Part shown: positions 9,737 to 18,081 of the stretch, one piece after another
Numbering within the stretch: the stretch's first letter is position 1
Layout: the number at the start of each line of letters is the position of its first letter
NCBI GenBank assembly: GCA_024707305.1
Contig: JANPZZ010000014.1
Location: 166,524-230,523, forward strand
Reading direction: 5' to 3'
DNA from: Chitinophagaceae bacterium
GTDB lineage: Bacteria; Bacteroidota; Bacteroidia; Chitinophagales; Chitinophagaceae
Length of the DNA stretch: 64,000 nucleotides
Position numbers and translations under genes: made by a program
Notes under the pieces: generated by a model
Told to the model about the DNA's origin: nothing
Database searches by the model: none
What the model saw: the letters and a program-made list of their open reading frames with translations, nothing else

Positions 9737-9780
9737 GCAATGGATTTTATTTTCATCGTAGCAATCAGCAAAAACAAAAA

Positions 9781-10829
9781 ATGCTCGCATTTATTTCCCG
9801 AAAACTGGCCTACGGCATCCTGGTTTTACTGGGCGTGGTGATCGTAGTGTTCTTTTTGTTCCAGGGACTGGGCGATCCTGCGAGAATGGTTTTGGGGCAA
9901 TCCGGCGATGAAAAAACGATGGAGAATATCCGCCGCGAACTGTATCTCGACCAGCCGAAATGGAAACAATTCTTACTTTATCTCAATGATATTTCTCCAA
10001 TTGCGGTTCATTCTAAACAGGAGATTAAAGACAAACAATTAAAAGGCTGGTTTGTGGGTGGCGAAACGCAAGTGGGGTTGAAATTACCTTACCTGCGCAG
10101 GTCCTATCAAACAAGGCGCGAAGTTGGTTCGGTGTTGCTCGATGCGTTACCGGGAACCATCATGCTTGCTGCGGGCGCCATGTTAATCGCGATTGTAATT
10201 GGTATTCCATTGGGCGTAGTAGCAGCCGTTAAAAAAGATACCTGGCTCGATCAATCTGCTATCTTCTCTAGTATTCTCGGTATCTCGGCTCCCAGTTTTT
10301 TTATGGGGATCATCATTGCGTATTTGTTTGGATTCTTATGGAGTAGCTGGACGGGACTCAGCATTTCCGGCAGTTGGTATATTGTGGATGAAATAACAGG
10401 GGAGAAGCGACTGGCTTTGCAGAACCTGTTGTTGCCGGCAATAACACTCGGCATTCGACCTTTAGCAATTATCACGCAGCTCACACGAAGTGCGATGTTG
10501 GATGTGCTGAACCAGGATTTCATTCGCACTGCATATGCCAAAGGTGCCAGTCGCACGCGTGTGATCTGGCGGCATGCACTTCGCAATGCACTTAACCCGG
10601 TTATCACAGCCGTTACGGGTTGGTTTGCTGAATTACTCGCGGGTGCATTTTTCGTTGAATATATTTTTGGCTTGCAGGGCATCGGTAAAGTCACTGTAGA
10701 CGCGCTGGAGAAAAAATGACTATCCAATTGTGATGGGCTCGGTATTGATCGCGGCTTGTTTTTTTTGTGCTGGTAAATATACTGGCAGACGTTCTTTACA
10801 GCGTGGTCGATCCACGTGTGAGAAAATGA
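9781..10829 (+). CDS. ABC transporter permease, DppB/OppB type, frameshifted 3' end
   Basis: About 350 residues. It is an inner-membrane permease of peptide/nickel-type ABC importers. The N-terminus (FISRKLAYGILVLLGVV) and GDPARMVLGQ are typical. The cytoplasmic EAA-like loop is present as TAYAKGASRTRVIWRHALRNA. The C-terminus needs two corrections, in AAAAAA (10711-10716) and T8 (10759-10766), to give DYPIVMGSVLIAA and end in VDPRVRK. The stop TGA at 10827-10829 is built from the first repeat word. No second permease, ATPase or binding protein is nearby, so the rest of the transporter must lie elsewhere. Confidence 0.88.
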
Positions 10830-11026
10830 GGAAATGTGGAAATGTGAAAATGAGAGATCGATTCAAGTGCATGCAAAATGTGCTAATATGGCAATATGAC
10901 AATGTGAAAATGTAGAAATTAGAATTCTTCCTACGGGCCGAAGCTTTCTTAATTTTTCACATTTACATATTTTCATATTTTCACATTTTCTCATTTCCTC
11001 ATTTTCACATTTTCTCATTTCACTTC
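10818..11026. repeat. Inverted 8-base word-array element (copy 3)
   Basis: GRAAATGW words on the plus strand at about 10822-10855, a looser region to 10917, a core at about 10926-10944 (CTACGGGCCGAAG), then reverse-complement words at 10955-11026. The left arm overlaps the permease stop and the right arm overlaps the DUF721 stop. It fills the space between these convergent genes. Confidence 0.82.
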
Positions 11027-11294
11027 CACATCCCTAATCACTATTCGCCCCATTGCTTCATTCACGCGTTGGATGATTTTTTCTTTCTGGTAAACGAGTT
11101 CATGCCGCAGCGGGCCAACCTGTGTAGTAATGACGAGCTTGTCGCCGAAGATTTGTAATTTCTCTGTGTAGCGGGCTACCGTTTTGCCCATCACTTTTCC
11201 CATACCTCTTCTATCTGCAGGCCTGTATATCACCTTTCAGTCTGCTTTTATTCAGGAACTGTTGTATTGCGTCGCGCATTGAGTATTCACCCAT
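11015..11294 (-). CDS. DUF721 (DciA-like) protein, frameshifted
   Basis: Reconstructed as 93 residues starting MGEYSMRDAIQQFLNK at 11294. The core VWEKVMGKTVARYTEKLQIF, then LVITTQVGPLRHELVY and KIIQRVNEAMG, matches the DUF721 domain. Some members (DciA) help load the replicative helicase; here that role is inferred. Two missing bases, one near 11215 and one in the A-run of VWEKVM, are needed to join the halves. It is downstream of recF in the same direction, a common pairing. The stop TGA is shared with the first repeat word of the neighbouring array. Confidence 0.75.
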
Positions 11295-11327
11295 GGCACA
11301 AATGTAAGGAAACCGTTGAGGAGAAAT

Positions 11328-11482
11328 AATGTGAAAATGAGGAAATGAGGAAATGGGGAAATGAGGGAAATGAGAAAATGTGAAAATATGAAAATATGTA
11401 AATGTGAAAAGTGGAAATTGGATAAGTATGCATTGAACTTGTTTTTTTTTTCTTTTTCACATTGTTTCACTTTAACATTTGA
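11328..11482. repeat. 8-base word array (copy 4)
   Basis: Plus-strand GRAAATGW words at about 11328-11415, a T-rich spacer, and a short, degenerate reverse-complement arm at about 11450-11482. It lies between DUF721 and recF and runs directly into the 7-base array that follows. Confidence 0.72.
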
Positions 11483-11575
11483 CGCTTGCCGTTTCACGTT
11501 TGCCGTTTGCCGTTTCACGTTTGCCGTTTGCCGTTTCACGCTTGCCGTTTCACGCTTGCCGCGTCGCGCTTGCCC
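11483..11575. repeat. 7-base GGCAAAC array, left of recF
   Basis: About 13 degenerate 7-base words on the minus strand (GGCAAAC, GGCAAGC, with interspersed GTGAAAC). The array ends about 10 bases from the recF stop codon. The opposite-facing array of the same words is at 12678-12775, just before the recF start. Confidence 0.82.
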
Positions 11576-11584
11576 ACGTGCTCG

Positions 11585-12666
11585 TCAGGTAGTTAGAATT
11601 ACAAAATTCACAGCCAACGCCTCCAAATGCTCCTTCAGTCTCTCCGCATTTGTATCTGTAATAAAAATCTGTCCTTTGTTTTGAATACAAACCCTCTCGA
11701 GGAGATTGCGGATGCGGTTTTCGTCGAGCTTTTCGAAGATATCATCTAAAAGCAGGAGAGGAGGGAAGCCTTTTTCCTGCGCAAGCGATTCCATCTCTGC
11801 GAGTTTCAATGCAAACAATAAACTCTTTCGTTGTCCCTGTGAGGCGACCGATTTGAAAGGCTGGTTATGAAAGCGGATTTCAAGCTCATCGCGGTGAATA
11901 CCTGCCGTACTTCTCCCTGCAGAAAGATCGCGTGTGCGATTTTGTTGCAGCAGATCTGCAAAATCGGTTTCCAGCAACTGGCTTTCATAAATCAATTGTA
12001 TGTCTTCCGGCTGTTGCGCGATTTCCTGATACATGTGCTTTACTGCAGGAAGAAAGCCTACGAGGAATTGTCTTCGTTTGTTGAACACGTATTGCGCTGG
12101 CGCCAGCAGCTGCTCGTCCAGTACATCCAGAACGGACGTATCAGACTGCCGGTTTTCAGCCATCGATTTCAACAATGAGTTGCGTTGCTGTAATACCTTA
12201 TTGTAGGTAATGAGATGCTGTAAATATTCAGCATCGAGTTGCGACAGCAACGAGTCCATGAACCGGCGGCGTTCTTCGCTGGTGCCGGTGACGAGCACGG
12301 CATCATCCGGCGCAATGATCACGCAAGGGTAGCGTCCAATATGCCGCGCAAAACGGTCGTATGCCTGATCGTTTATTTTAAATTCTTTTTTCCATTTTCC
12401 CGGAGAATACAGACGGTTTTTTCTGTTTGGCCATTAAGCTCGAAGCTGCCTTCAATCCGAAATCCCGAGCGGCCCTGTTGCACATTCGACGCATCGAGGC
12501 GGGTAAAATAGCTTTTCGTAAAGCAGAGGTAATAGATCGCATCCAGCAGGTTGGTTTTGCCAGTGCCATTGTTGCCACAAATGCCAATCACCTGGCTATC
12601 GAACCGGAATGTTCGATTGCTGTAGTTTTTGAATTGTAAAACGGAGATTGCTGACAACCTGAGCAT
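11585..12666 (-). CDS. recF: DNA replication and repair protein RecF, frameshifted
   Basis: About 360 residues. It is an SMC-like ATPase that helps load RecA at single-strand gaps. The start is MLRLSAISVLQFKNYS at 12666. Walker A GNNGTGKTN lies at residues 31-38, the signature region SQGQRKSLLFALKLAE follows, and Walker B LLLLDDIFEKLD with the D-loop comes near the end. One base is missing in the T6 run at 12386-12391, which joins NGKK to EFKINDQAYDRFARHI. Upstream in-frame ATGs inside the repeat array are rejected. The gene is bracketed by inverted GGCAAAC arrays. Confidence 0.94.
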
Positions 12667-12667
12667 G

Positions 12668-13090
12668 GTGCAAGATAAGTCGTGATGCGGCAAATGGCAA
12701 GCGTGAAAATCGGCAAACGGCAAGCGGCAAGCGGCAAACGGCAAACGGCAAACGTGAAAAACGTCAGCCGTGAGAATTGCAAACAGTAAATGTGAACTTC
12801 GTCGCTACGGGACGAAGAATAAATTCATTGAAAACCCGGAACTCATTCGCCGAGTACAAAGATGTTTTCCGGTTCCCTGAACGCGAATACGATCTCCGCG
12901 GGCTCCGCGAGGACCTCAGCGCACTCCGCGTGAAAAACGGCAATCGGCAGGCGGCAAACGTGAAAAGATACCCCCGTAATGTGCCCCTATTTCGTCTCAG
13001 CACCTTGGTTGCAGACTACGCTAAACTACAATTTCACGCTTGCCGTTTGCCGTTTGCCGCTTACCGATTTTCACCTTTCACGCTATTCAC
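12668..13090. repeat. Compound GGCAAAC array element between recF and pdhA
   Basis: Fills the 461-base gap between divergent recF and pdhA. Plus-strand GGCAAAC/GGCAAGC/GTGAAAA words run at 12678-12775. A small hairpin follows (CTTCGTC 12797-12803 with GACGAAG 12811-12817). Then come CTCCGCG-type words at about 12893-12930, more GGCAAAC words to 12967, a unique spacer, and reverse-complement words at about 13030-13090. An open frame crosses it (12777-13127), but it joins no recognisable protein and is not annotated. Confidence 0.8.
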
Positions 13091-13100
13091 TAAATTCCCC

Positions 13101-13108
13101 TATTTTTG
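13101..13108 (+). promoter_or_regulatory. TAnnTTTG -7 box for pdhA
   Basis: TATTTTTG, 20 bases before the GTG start of pdhA and directly after the last repeat words. It supports the start chosen for pdhA over the longer frame. Confidence 0.6.
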
Positions 13109-13127
13109 CAACTCAAATTTTTCGCCT

Positions 13128-14124
13128 GTGGCTGCCAAATTTTCAAAAGAAACCTACCTGTACTGGTATGAGCTGATGCAGCTCATTCGCCAGTTTGAGT
13201 TAATGGCCGAAGAGAAGTACAAAATGGAAGGCAAAATCCGTGGTTTTTTCCATGCCTATATCGGGCAGGAAGCAATTGCCGCCGGATGTATGACCGCTAC
13301 CAAACCCGAAGACCTGTTTATCACCGCGTATCGCGATCACGGACTTGCAATTGCCAAAGGCGTTTCTGTAGACAGCTGTATGGCAGAGCTTTATGGAAAA
13401 GCTACCGGTTGTGCAAAAGGAAAGGGCGGAAGCATGCACTTCTTTGGTAAAAAAGAGAACTTTTATGGTGGACATGGTATCGTAGGTGCGCAAATTGGCA
13501 CAGGTACCGGTCTGGCATTTGCGGAAAAAATACCGCGGAACCGATTCTGTGGTTCTTTGCTATTTCGGTGATGGCGCCGCCCGCCAGGGTATCCTGCATG
13601 AGTCATTCAACCTCGCCATGCTCTGGAAACTCCCCGTAATCTATATCTGCGAGAATAACAATTATGCCATGGGTACGTCCGTACAACGTACGTCCAATGT
13701 GCATGATATTTATAAACTGGCGGATGCTTATGAAATGCCTTCTGATGTAGTGGACGGCATGCAGGCTGAGCTGGTGCATGAAAGCGTTTCACGCGCGGTA
13801 AAACGTGCACGTGAAGGCGGCGGTCCTACTTTAATTGAAATTAAAACATACCGCTATAAAGGTCACTCAATCAGCGATCCACAAAAATATCGTACCAAGG
13901 AAGAAGTAGAGGAATACCGCGCGAAAGACCCGATTACCCTGGTTCGTAACACCATTCTGGAAAACCAAATGGCAACCGAAGAGGACCTGGCAGCAATTGA
14001 CGCACGCGTAGACGAAATGGTGGTGGGCTCTGTAAAATTTGCAGAAGAAAGCCCCTGGCCGGATGATGATGAAGTGCTGAAAGACGTATATGTGGATCAG
14101 AATTATCCTTTTATAACCGACTAA
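13128..14124 (+). CDS. pdhA: Pyruvate dehydrogenase E1 component, alpha subunit, frameshifted
   Basis: About 332 residues, normal for E1 alpha. It decarboxylates pyruvate using thiamine diphosphate. The GTG start at 13128 gives MAAKFSKETYLYWYELMQ, just after the promoter box. Family motifs: EGKIRGFFHAYIGQEA, TAYRDHGLAIAKG, KGKGGSMHFF, GHGIVGAQ, and the ThDP-binding GDGAARQGILHESFNLA through NNNYAMGTS. The phosphorylation-loop region YRYKGHSISDP is present. One extra base in A6 at 13525-13530 splits the frame at AEKYRGTDS. The beta subunit is not adjacent. Confidence 0.95.
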
Positions 14125-14190
14125 CCCAATCGCCATCTTCCGATGGCTTGAGGATATAAATCACAAAAATTACAATTTACAACACTTAAA

Positions 14191-14877
14191 ATGGCAGACA
14201 ATAAAACCACGCCGCTGGAAAATAGCGAAGTTGCAGTGGCAAAGGCGAAAGATTTTTGGACCAAGAACAGTAAAATGATCCTGGGTGTAGGCGGTGGCTT
14301 ACTCGTACTTGTGATCGGTTTTTATGTATACCGCAATTTCTTCCAGAAGCCAAAAGAAGAAAAAGCAATGGCCAGCCTGTACAAGGCAGAAGAATATTAC
14401 CGTATGGATTCAGCGAACCTGGCCCTCAATGGCGATGGTTCCAGCAATCCCGGTTTGCTCACCATCATCAACAAATACAGCGGAACCAAAGCTGCAAACC
14501 TCGCTCATTTCTATGCAGGTGCCTGCTATATCCAGTTGGATGATAATGATAACGCGATCAAACATCTGAAAGATTTTAGTTCCGAATCAAAACAAGTACA
14601 ACAACGTGCTTACCTGTTGCTGGGTGATGCTTATGCAGACAAAGGCGAACACAAGCAGGCACTGGATTATTATAAAAAATCGGCGAATCATTTTGTAGAA
14701 GACGAGAACGCAAGCGCTGAAGCATTGTTCCGTGCTGCAGCAATCGCAGAAGTTTTGAACGACAATGCTGAAGCGGTGAAACTCTACACACAACTGAAAG
14801 AGAAATACCGTAGCAGTCCTCGTGGACAGGAAGTAGATGTGTACCTGGCAAAACTGGGCGCATTGAATGTGGACTAA
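14191..14877 (+). CDS. TPR-domain membrane protein
   Basis: 228 residues. A short cytoplasmic N-terminus is followed by one transmembrane span near residues 30-50 (MILGVGGGLLVLVIGFYVYR). The rest is helical repeat sequence typical of tetratricopeptides: ANLAHFYAGACYIQLDDNDNA, AYLLLGDAYADKGEHKQAL, and AEALFRAAAIAEVLNDNAEA. The layout (N-terminal helix plus periplasmic TPRs) resembles YfgM-type proteins that assist envelope biogenesis, but that role is inference. It follows pdhA by 66 bases and precedes ribH by about 60. Confidence 0.8.
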   Translation: MADNKTTPLENSEVAVAKAKDFWTKNSKMILGVGGGLLVLVIGFYVYRNFFQKPKEEKAMASLYKAEEYYRMDSANLALNGDGSSNPGLLTIINKYSGTKAANLAHFYAGACYIQLDDNDNAIKHLKDFSSESKQVQQRAYLLLGDAYADKGEHKQALDYYKKSANHFVEDENASAEALFRAAAIAEVLNDNAEAVKLYTQLKEKYRSSPRGQEVDVYLAKLGALNVD

Positions 14878-14936
14878 GAATTGTCAGGCGTTCATCGCTA
14901 TTCGCCATTTGTTAACTTTACCTCACAAAAACAAAT

Positions 14937-15438
14937 ATGGCCGATATCAGCAATAGTAAATTATTACATAACGAAGCAGGCATTCTCCACCCCGAGAGTG
15001 CCTGTATCGTTATTGTGAAAGACAGAATGGAATGCAGCGATTGTAGACGAGCTCGAGCGCAGCGCGGTACAACACCTGGAAGCAAAAGGCATTGGTAAAA
15101 TCATCCGTCTTACCGTTCCGGGAGCAGTAGAGTTGCCGTTTGCGATCCGTCAGTACTGGGAGCGCAAATCGGGTACGGATGAACATCCTTCCGCGTTTAT
15201 CGCGCTGGGATGCGTTGTGCGCGGAGATACGCCTCATTTTGAATATGTGTGCCAGTCGGTAACGCAGGGCATTACGCAACTAAACCTGCAGCTTCCTGTT
15301 CCCACCGTCTTCGGTGTACTCACCGTCAACACCGACGAACAGGCGCAGGAACGCATTGGTGGTAAACATGGACACAAAGGAGAGGAAGCAGCTATCACGG
15401 CTTTAAAGATGGTGGCATTAAATCAATTACTTTCCTGA
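14937..15438 (+). CDS. ribH: 6,7-dimethyl-8-ribityllumazine synthase, frameshifted
   Basis: About 166 residues. It makes the lumazine precursor of riboflavin and forms a cage-like oligomer in most bacteria. The start MADISNSKLLHNEAGIL is at the ATG 14937. The motifs RLTVPGAVELPFAIR, ALGCVVRGDTPHFEYVC, QLPVPTVFGVLTVNT and NKGEEAA-type GHKGEEAAITAL are all present. One extra base near 15021 (GTGAAAGACAG) breaks the frame at VKTEWNAAIVDEL; it is not in a homopolymer. About 20 bases after the stop a word array begins. Confidence 0.93.
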
Positions 15439-15452
15439 GAGCGGAGAGACAG

Positions 15453-15710
15453 AGGTCAATGTGGAAATGTGGAAATGTGACAATGAGGAAATGAGGGAAT
15501 GTGGAAATGTGGAAATGAGGAAATGAGGAAATGTGGGAATGTGGAAATGAGAAAATGAGAAAATGTGAAAATGATTTAATTCCCATTGTCATATTTGCAT
15601 ATTGTCATACTAGCACATTTTGCATGAACTTTATAACGCCAGCATTTTCTCATTTACACATTTTCTCATTTACACATTTTCTCATTTACACATTTTCACA
15701 TTTTACATTC
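15453..15710. repeat. Inverted 8-base word-array element (copy 5)
   Basis: Plus-strand GRAAATGW words at about 15457-15575, a middle with other short words (15584-15625), then reverse-complement words at about 15643-15708. The middle is close to the reverse complement of 10868-10907 in copy 3. The right arm ends two bases before the ATG of the LutA-type gene. Confidence 0.82.
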
Positions 15711-15711
15711 T

Positions 15712-16428
15712 ATGCGAGTACAGCTTTTCATCCCTTGTTTCATCGACCAACTTTTTCCCGACACTGCGTTCAATATGATCAAAGTGCTGGAAAAAGCTGG
15801 CTGTACTGTTGTGTACAATACCAACCAAACCTGTTGCGGGCAGCCTGCATTTAATGCAGGTTTTTGGGATGAATCAAAAACGGTTTGTACCAAATTCCTC
15901 AAAGACTTTAAGGGCACTGAACCAATTGTTGCACCGAGTGCCAGTTGCGTTGGGTTTGTCCGCAACTATTACGGCAAGCTCTTCGAAAACTCGTCTATGC
16001 ACCATGATGTGGCAGATGTAGGTTCTCGCCTCTATGAATTCTCTGAATTTTTGATAAAAGTGTTGGGTAAAGATGATTTTGGTGCTACGCTTGAAGGCAC
16101 TGCTACTTATCACGACAGTTGCGCTGGCTTGCGCGAATGTCGTATAAAACAAGAGCCCAGGCAGTTGTTGTCGAAAGTTGCAGGACTTCAGTTAACTGAA
16201 ATGAACGACGTAGAGACATGTTGTGGTTTTGGTGGTACGTTCTCTGTAAAATTTGATGGTATCTCCATTGGCATGGGCGAACAAAAAGTGGAGAATGCGA
16301 TGGTCACCGGTGCGCAATACCTTATCTCCACCGACCATTCCTGCCTCATGCATCTCAAAGGTTATATTGATAAGAAAGGATACGATTTGCAGGTGTTACA
16401 CCTGGCGGATGTGCTTGCGATGTTTTGA
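15712..16428 (+). CDS. Fe-S cysteine-rich protein, LutA/YkgE family
   Basis: 238 residues with two cysteine-rich (CCG) domains. The first has FIPCFID and NQTCCGQPAFNAG. The second has YHDSCAGLRECRIKQ and VETCCGFGGTFSVK, ending with STDHSCLMHL. This is the LutA/YkgE family, subunits of lactate-utilisation or related oxidoreductases. LutB and LutC partners are not adjacent, so the pathway is uncertain. The ATG at 15712 abuts a repeat arm. The stop TGA at 16426-16428 opens a GTCGATG-type array. Confidence 0.88.
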   Translation: MRVQLFIPCFIDQLFPDTAFNMIKVLEKAGCTVVYNTNQTCCGQPAFNAGFWDESKTVCTKFLKDFKGTEPIVAPSASCVGFVRNYYGKLFENSSMHHDVADVGSRLYEFSEFLIKVLGKDDFGATLEGTATYHDSCAGLRECRIKQEPRQLLSKVAGLQLTEMNDVETCCGFGGTFSVKFDGISIGMGEQKVENAMVTGAQYLISTDHSCLMHLKGYIDKKGYDLQVLHLADVLAMF

Positions 16429-16582
16429 TCGATGATCGATGGTCGATGATCGATGGTCGATGAAGCGTGTGCGTTTTTTGCAAGCCATCCCGAAGGGACG
16501 GAATATCTGTAGAACCACCCATCCACCCATCCACCATCACCCATCTTCCCCTCCACCCTCCACCATCACCCTCCACCCATGC
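16429..16582. repeat. GTCGATG array, REP-like palindrome and CCACCC array
   Basis: 7-base words (tcgatga/tcgatgg) at 16429-16462 start at the preceding stop codon. A palindrome CCATCCCGAAGGGACGG at 16485-16501 follows, with GAATATCTGTAGAACC after it. Then comes a C-rich array of CCACCCAT-type words at 16515-16579. The last part marks the break point of the DUF4349 gene. Confidence 0.8.
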
Positions 16583-17160
16583 CTCTTCCATATTCTTCGC
16601 ACCCTGCATGAGTTGCAAATAGCGATCACGCATCGAGCGGCGCACTTCCAGCCGCGCATTTACATCCACTAACTCTGTACTTATATCCTACGACTGAATA
16701 TTGATGTTGTTGATCGATATTGTCTTTTTCCGACATCAGTGCCACCGCCTGCTCAAACATGTCGACGGGAACTTTCAGTGTAAGTGATGCTGATAATTTA
16801 TAAGTGCCGGAAGTAAATTGTTCATTGGCAACATAACCTCCCAATTGACGAATGGCTGTGCGCAATTCGCTGCTGTAGAGTTTTACATCCTTTACCTCCG
16901 TTTCTATATTCGCTGTTCTGATGATTTTCCGATCCCAATCTGTAAATGAAGCAGGAGTGGGTGTTGAGTGGGAAGTAATTTGTTTTTTCTTATCGTTGGG
17001 TTGCTGATCATTTTCCTCTTCTGTATCGGGAGTATAACTCACTTTATCTATTTTATACTCCTCTTGCTTTTGATCAGATTCGATTGCCTGGTTGCAGGCA
17101 TGGCAGAGCAGGGCAATGGCGACTAACGCCCAGCAGTAAATCGTTTTTGTAAAAGGTAAC
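16583..17160 (-). pseudogene. DUF4349 lipoprotein, 3' end missing at a repeat array
   Basis: Start not certain. A hydrophobic segment WALVAIALLCHAC lies near 17090-17130 and resembles a lipoprotein signal with Cys at its end, but no standard start codon is seen in frame; a sequence error may hide it. The DUF4349 core follows: DWDRKIIRTANIETEVKDV, LGGYVANEQFTSG, LTLKVPVDMFEQAV. After one frameshift it continues YVDVNARL-like to RSMRDRYLQLMQGAKNMEE. The expected coiled coil and C-terminal membrane span are absent. The frame instead runs into the CCACCC word array at 16582. It looks like a true truncation. Confidence 0.7.
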
Positions 17161-17215
17161 CAGTGTGCAGTAAAAATTACCCGTTAGTAGTATGGAAAGT
17201 AAAAGGATGGGGTGG

Positions 17216-17257
17216 GGAAAAAACAAAAACGGGTAAGGCCATTGGCTCTACCCGTTG
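17216..17257 (-). terminator. Terminator of the YegP-like gene
   Basis: AACGGGTA (17228-17235) pairs with TACCCGTT (17249-17256). In the minus direction the stem is followed by TTTTGTTTTTT. It lies about 22 bases past the YegP stop. Confidence 0.75.
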
Positions 17258-17278
17258 AATTTTTTCGGCGCAGGATAT

Positions 17279-17605
17279 TTATTCTTCTGCAACAGTTGCA
17301 TCCGGCGCATTCTTTTTCACTGACTCGATACCATTATCCCTGGCAGCGGCCGATTCGTACATCTCGCTTGTACCAATCACCTGGCCATTTCCTGCCTTCA
17401 GATTGAAATAATGTTTTCCATTTTTTGAAGTGAGACGATCATACTTACTGTCGTCCGGTGCATTTTTCCGAACGGATTCAATTCCATTATCTCTTGCAGC
17501 AGCAGTAGTATAACCTTCGCTACTGAGAATCGTCTGACCATTGTCTGCCTTCAGATTGAAGTAGTACTGGCCATCTTTACCTGTTTTAGTTACAAATTTT
17601 CCCAT
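17279..17605 (-). CDS. YegP-like protein with two DUF1508 repeats
   Basis: 108 residues. Two copies of the roughly 48-residue DUF1508 repeat are visible: FVTKTGKDGQYYFNLKADNG with AARDNGIESVRKNAP, then LTSKNGKHYFNLKAGNG with AARDNGIESVKKNAP. The product is a small cytosolic protein whose function is not established. The ATG at 17605 (MGKFVTKT) is chosen because the longer frame to 17674 adds an unrelated hydrophobic leader. Confidence 0.88.
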   Translation of the reverse strand: MGKFVTKTGKDGQYYFNLKADNGQTILSSEGYTTAAARDNGIESVRKNAPDDSKYDRLTSKNGKHYFNLKAGNGQVIGTSEMYESAAARDNGIESVKKNAPDATVAEE

Positions 17606-17772
17606 TGCATTAATTTTCAAACAATTTAGTATTTGTGTTTGAAGTAATAAAAGATGGAATATAAAACCTTTCACAGGATGGCGCTGAATGATAAACTAGC
17701 CAGCGAAAGAGTTTCATTTGTATTGGAGAGTAATAAACCGAATTGTAGATTTTATTCTTTTGTAGCAAAAAC

Positions 17773-17789
17773 GTCAGGTTTGACCTGAC
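17773..17789 (-). terminator. Hairpin with T5 downstream of the tRNA-like sequence
   Basis: GTCAGGT and ACCTGAC pair around a 3-base loop. Read on the minus strand it is followed by GTTTTTGC. It could terminate transcription coming from the tRNA-like sequence, or act in the leader of the YegP gene. The rest of 17606-17843 holds nothing else I can recognise. Confidence 0.45.
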
Positions 17790-17843
17790 AAAATGAGTAT
17801 AAAATATCACTTTTTAGCTTTTGCGTAGAAATGTACAATCGAG

Positions 17844-17917
17844 AAGACAGAATTGGATTCAAACCAATGACCTTCCCGACTAGAGTCGGGATGCTCTATT
17901 CAAAGCAAAAGCCGTCT
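17844..17917 (-). pseudogene. tRNA-like sequence, possible CTA anticodon
   Basis: 74 bases, the same length as the neighbouring tRNA-Arg. The variable loop plus T-arm is identical to that tRNA (AGGTC, ATTGG, TTTGAAT, CCAAT). The acceptor AGACGGC pairs with TCTGTCT in six of seven positions. GAATAGAGC of the D-arm is shared, but the D-loop is shorter. The anticodon stem TCCCG/CGGGA closes an 8-base loop. If one base is extra, U33 and a CTA anticodon result. It is most likely a decayed tRNA copy; a working suppressor tRNA is possible but unproven. Confidence 0.5.
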
Positions 17918-17930
17918 CAATGAGACGGCT
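17903..17930 (-). terminator. Terminator of tRNA-Arg
   Basis: AGCCGTCTCA (17910-17919) and TGAGACGGCT (17921-17930) form a hairpin. In the minus direction it is followed by TTTTGCTTT, just after the tRNA-Arg 3' end. Its distal half overlaps the 5' acceptor strand of the tRNA-like sequence. Confidence 0.6.
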
Positions 17931-17936
17931 CTATTG

Positions 17937-18010
17937 TGATCCGGATTGGATTCAAACCAATGACCTACTGCTTAGAAGGCAGTTGCTCTATTCAGCTGAG
18001 CTACCGGACC
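17937..18010 (-). tRNA. tRNA-Arg (TCT)
   Basis: 74 bases including the discriminator A. The acceptor stem GGTCCGG pairs with CCGGATC, with one G-T pair. The D-arm is GCTCAGCTGAATAGAGC. The anticodon arm CTGC-CTTCTAA-GCAG gives anticodon TCT, reading AGA. The T-arm is ATTGG-TTTGAAT-CCAAT. CCA is not encoded. The four stems fold without mismatch. Confidence 0.95.
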
Positions 18011-18081
18011 AGAACTCCCTGATTATCTCAGGGCTCGCAAAGGTAATTTTTTTTAGCTTGCACCCCAAGTCAATTTGCTTT

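Noticed and set aside
11483..12775. Insertion sequence around recF
   Set aside because: The inverted arrays are degenerate tandem words, there is no transposase, and no target-site duplication is visible.
12777..13127. Open frame upstream of pdhA, in frame with it
   Set aside because: It runs through the GGCAAAC array and gives a sequence with no family pattern. The promoter box at 13101 and the GTG at 13128 explain pdhA without it.
16355..16582. DUF4349 frame continuing into the LutA-type gene
   Set aside because: Past the repeat it gives low-complexity Gly/Trp-rich sequence and then antisense of another gene, so it is not a real C-terminus.
17920..18081. Longer start for ung
   Set aside because: It would pass through tRNA-Arg and its codons read tRNA sequence. 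The ATG at 18082 matches the family start.
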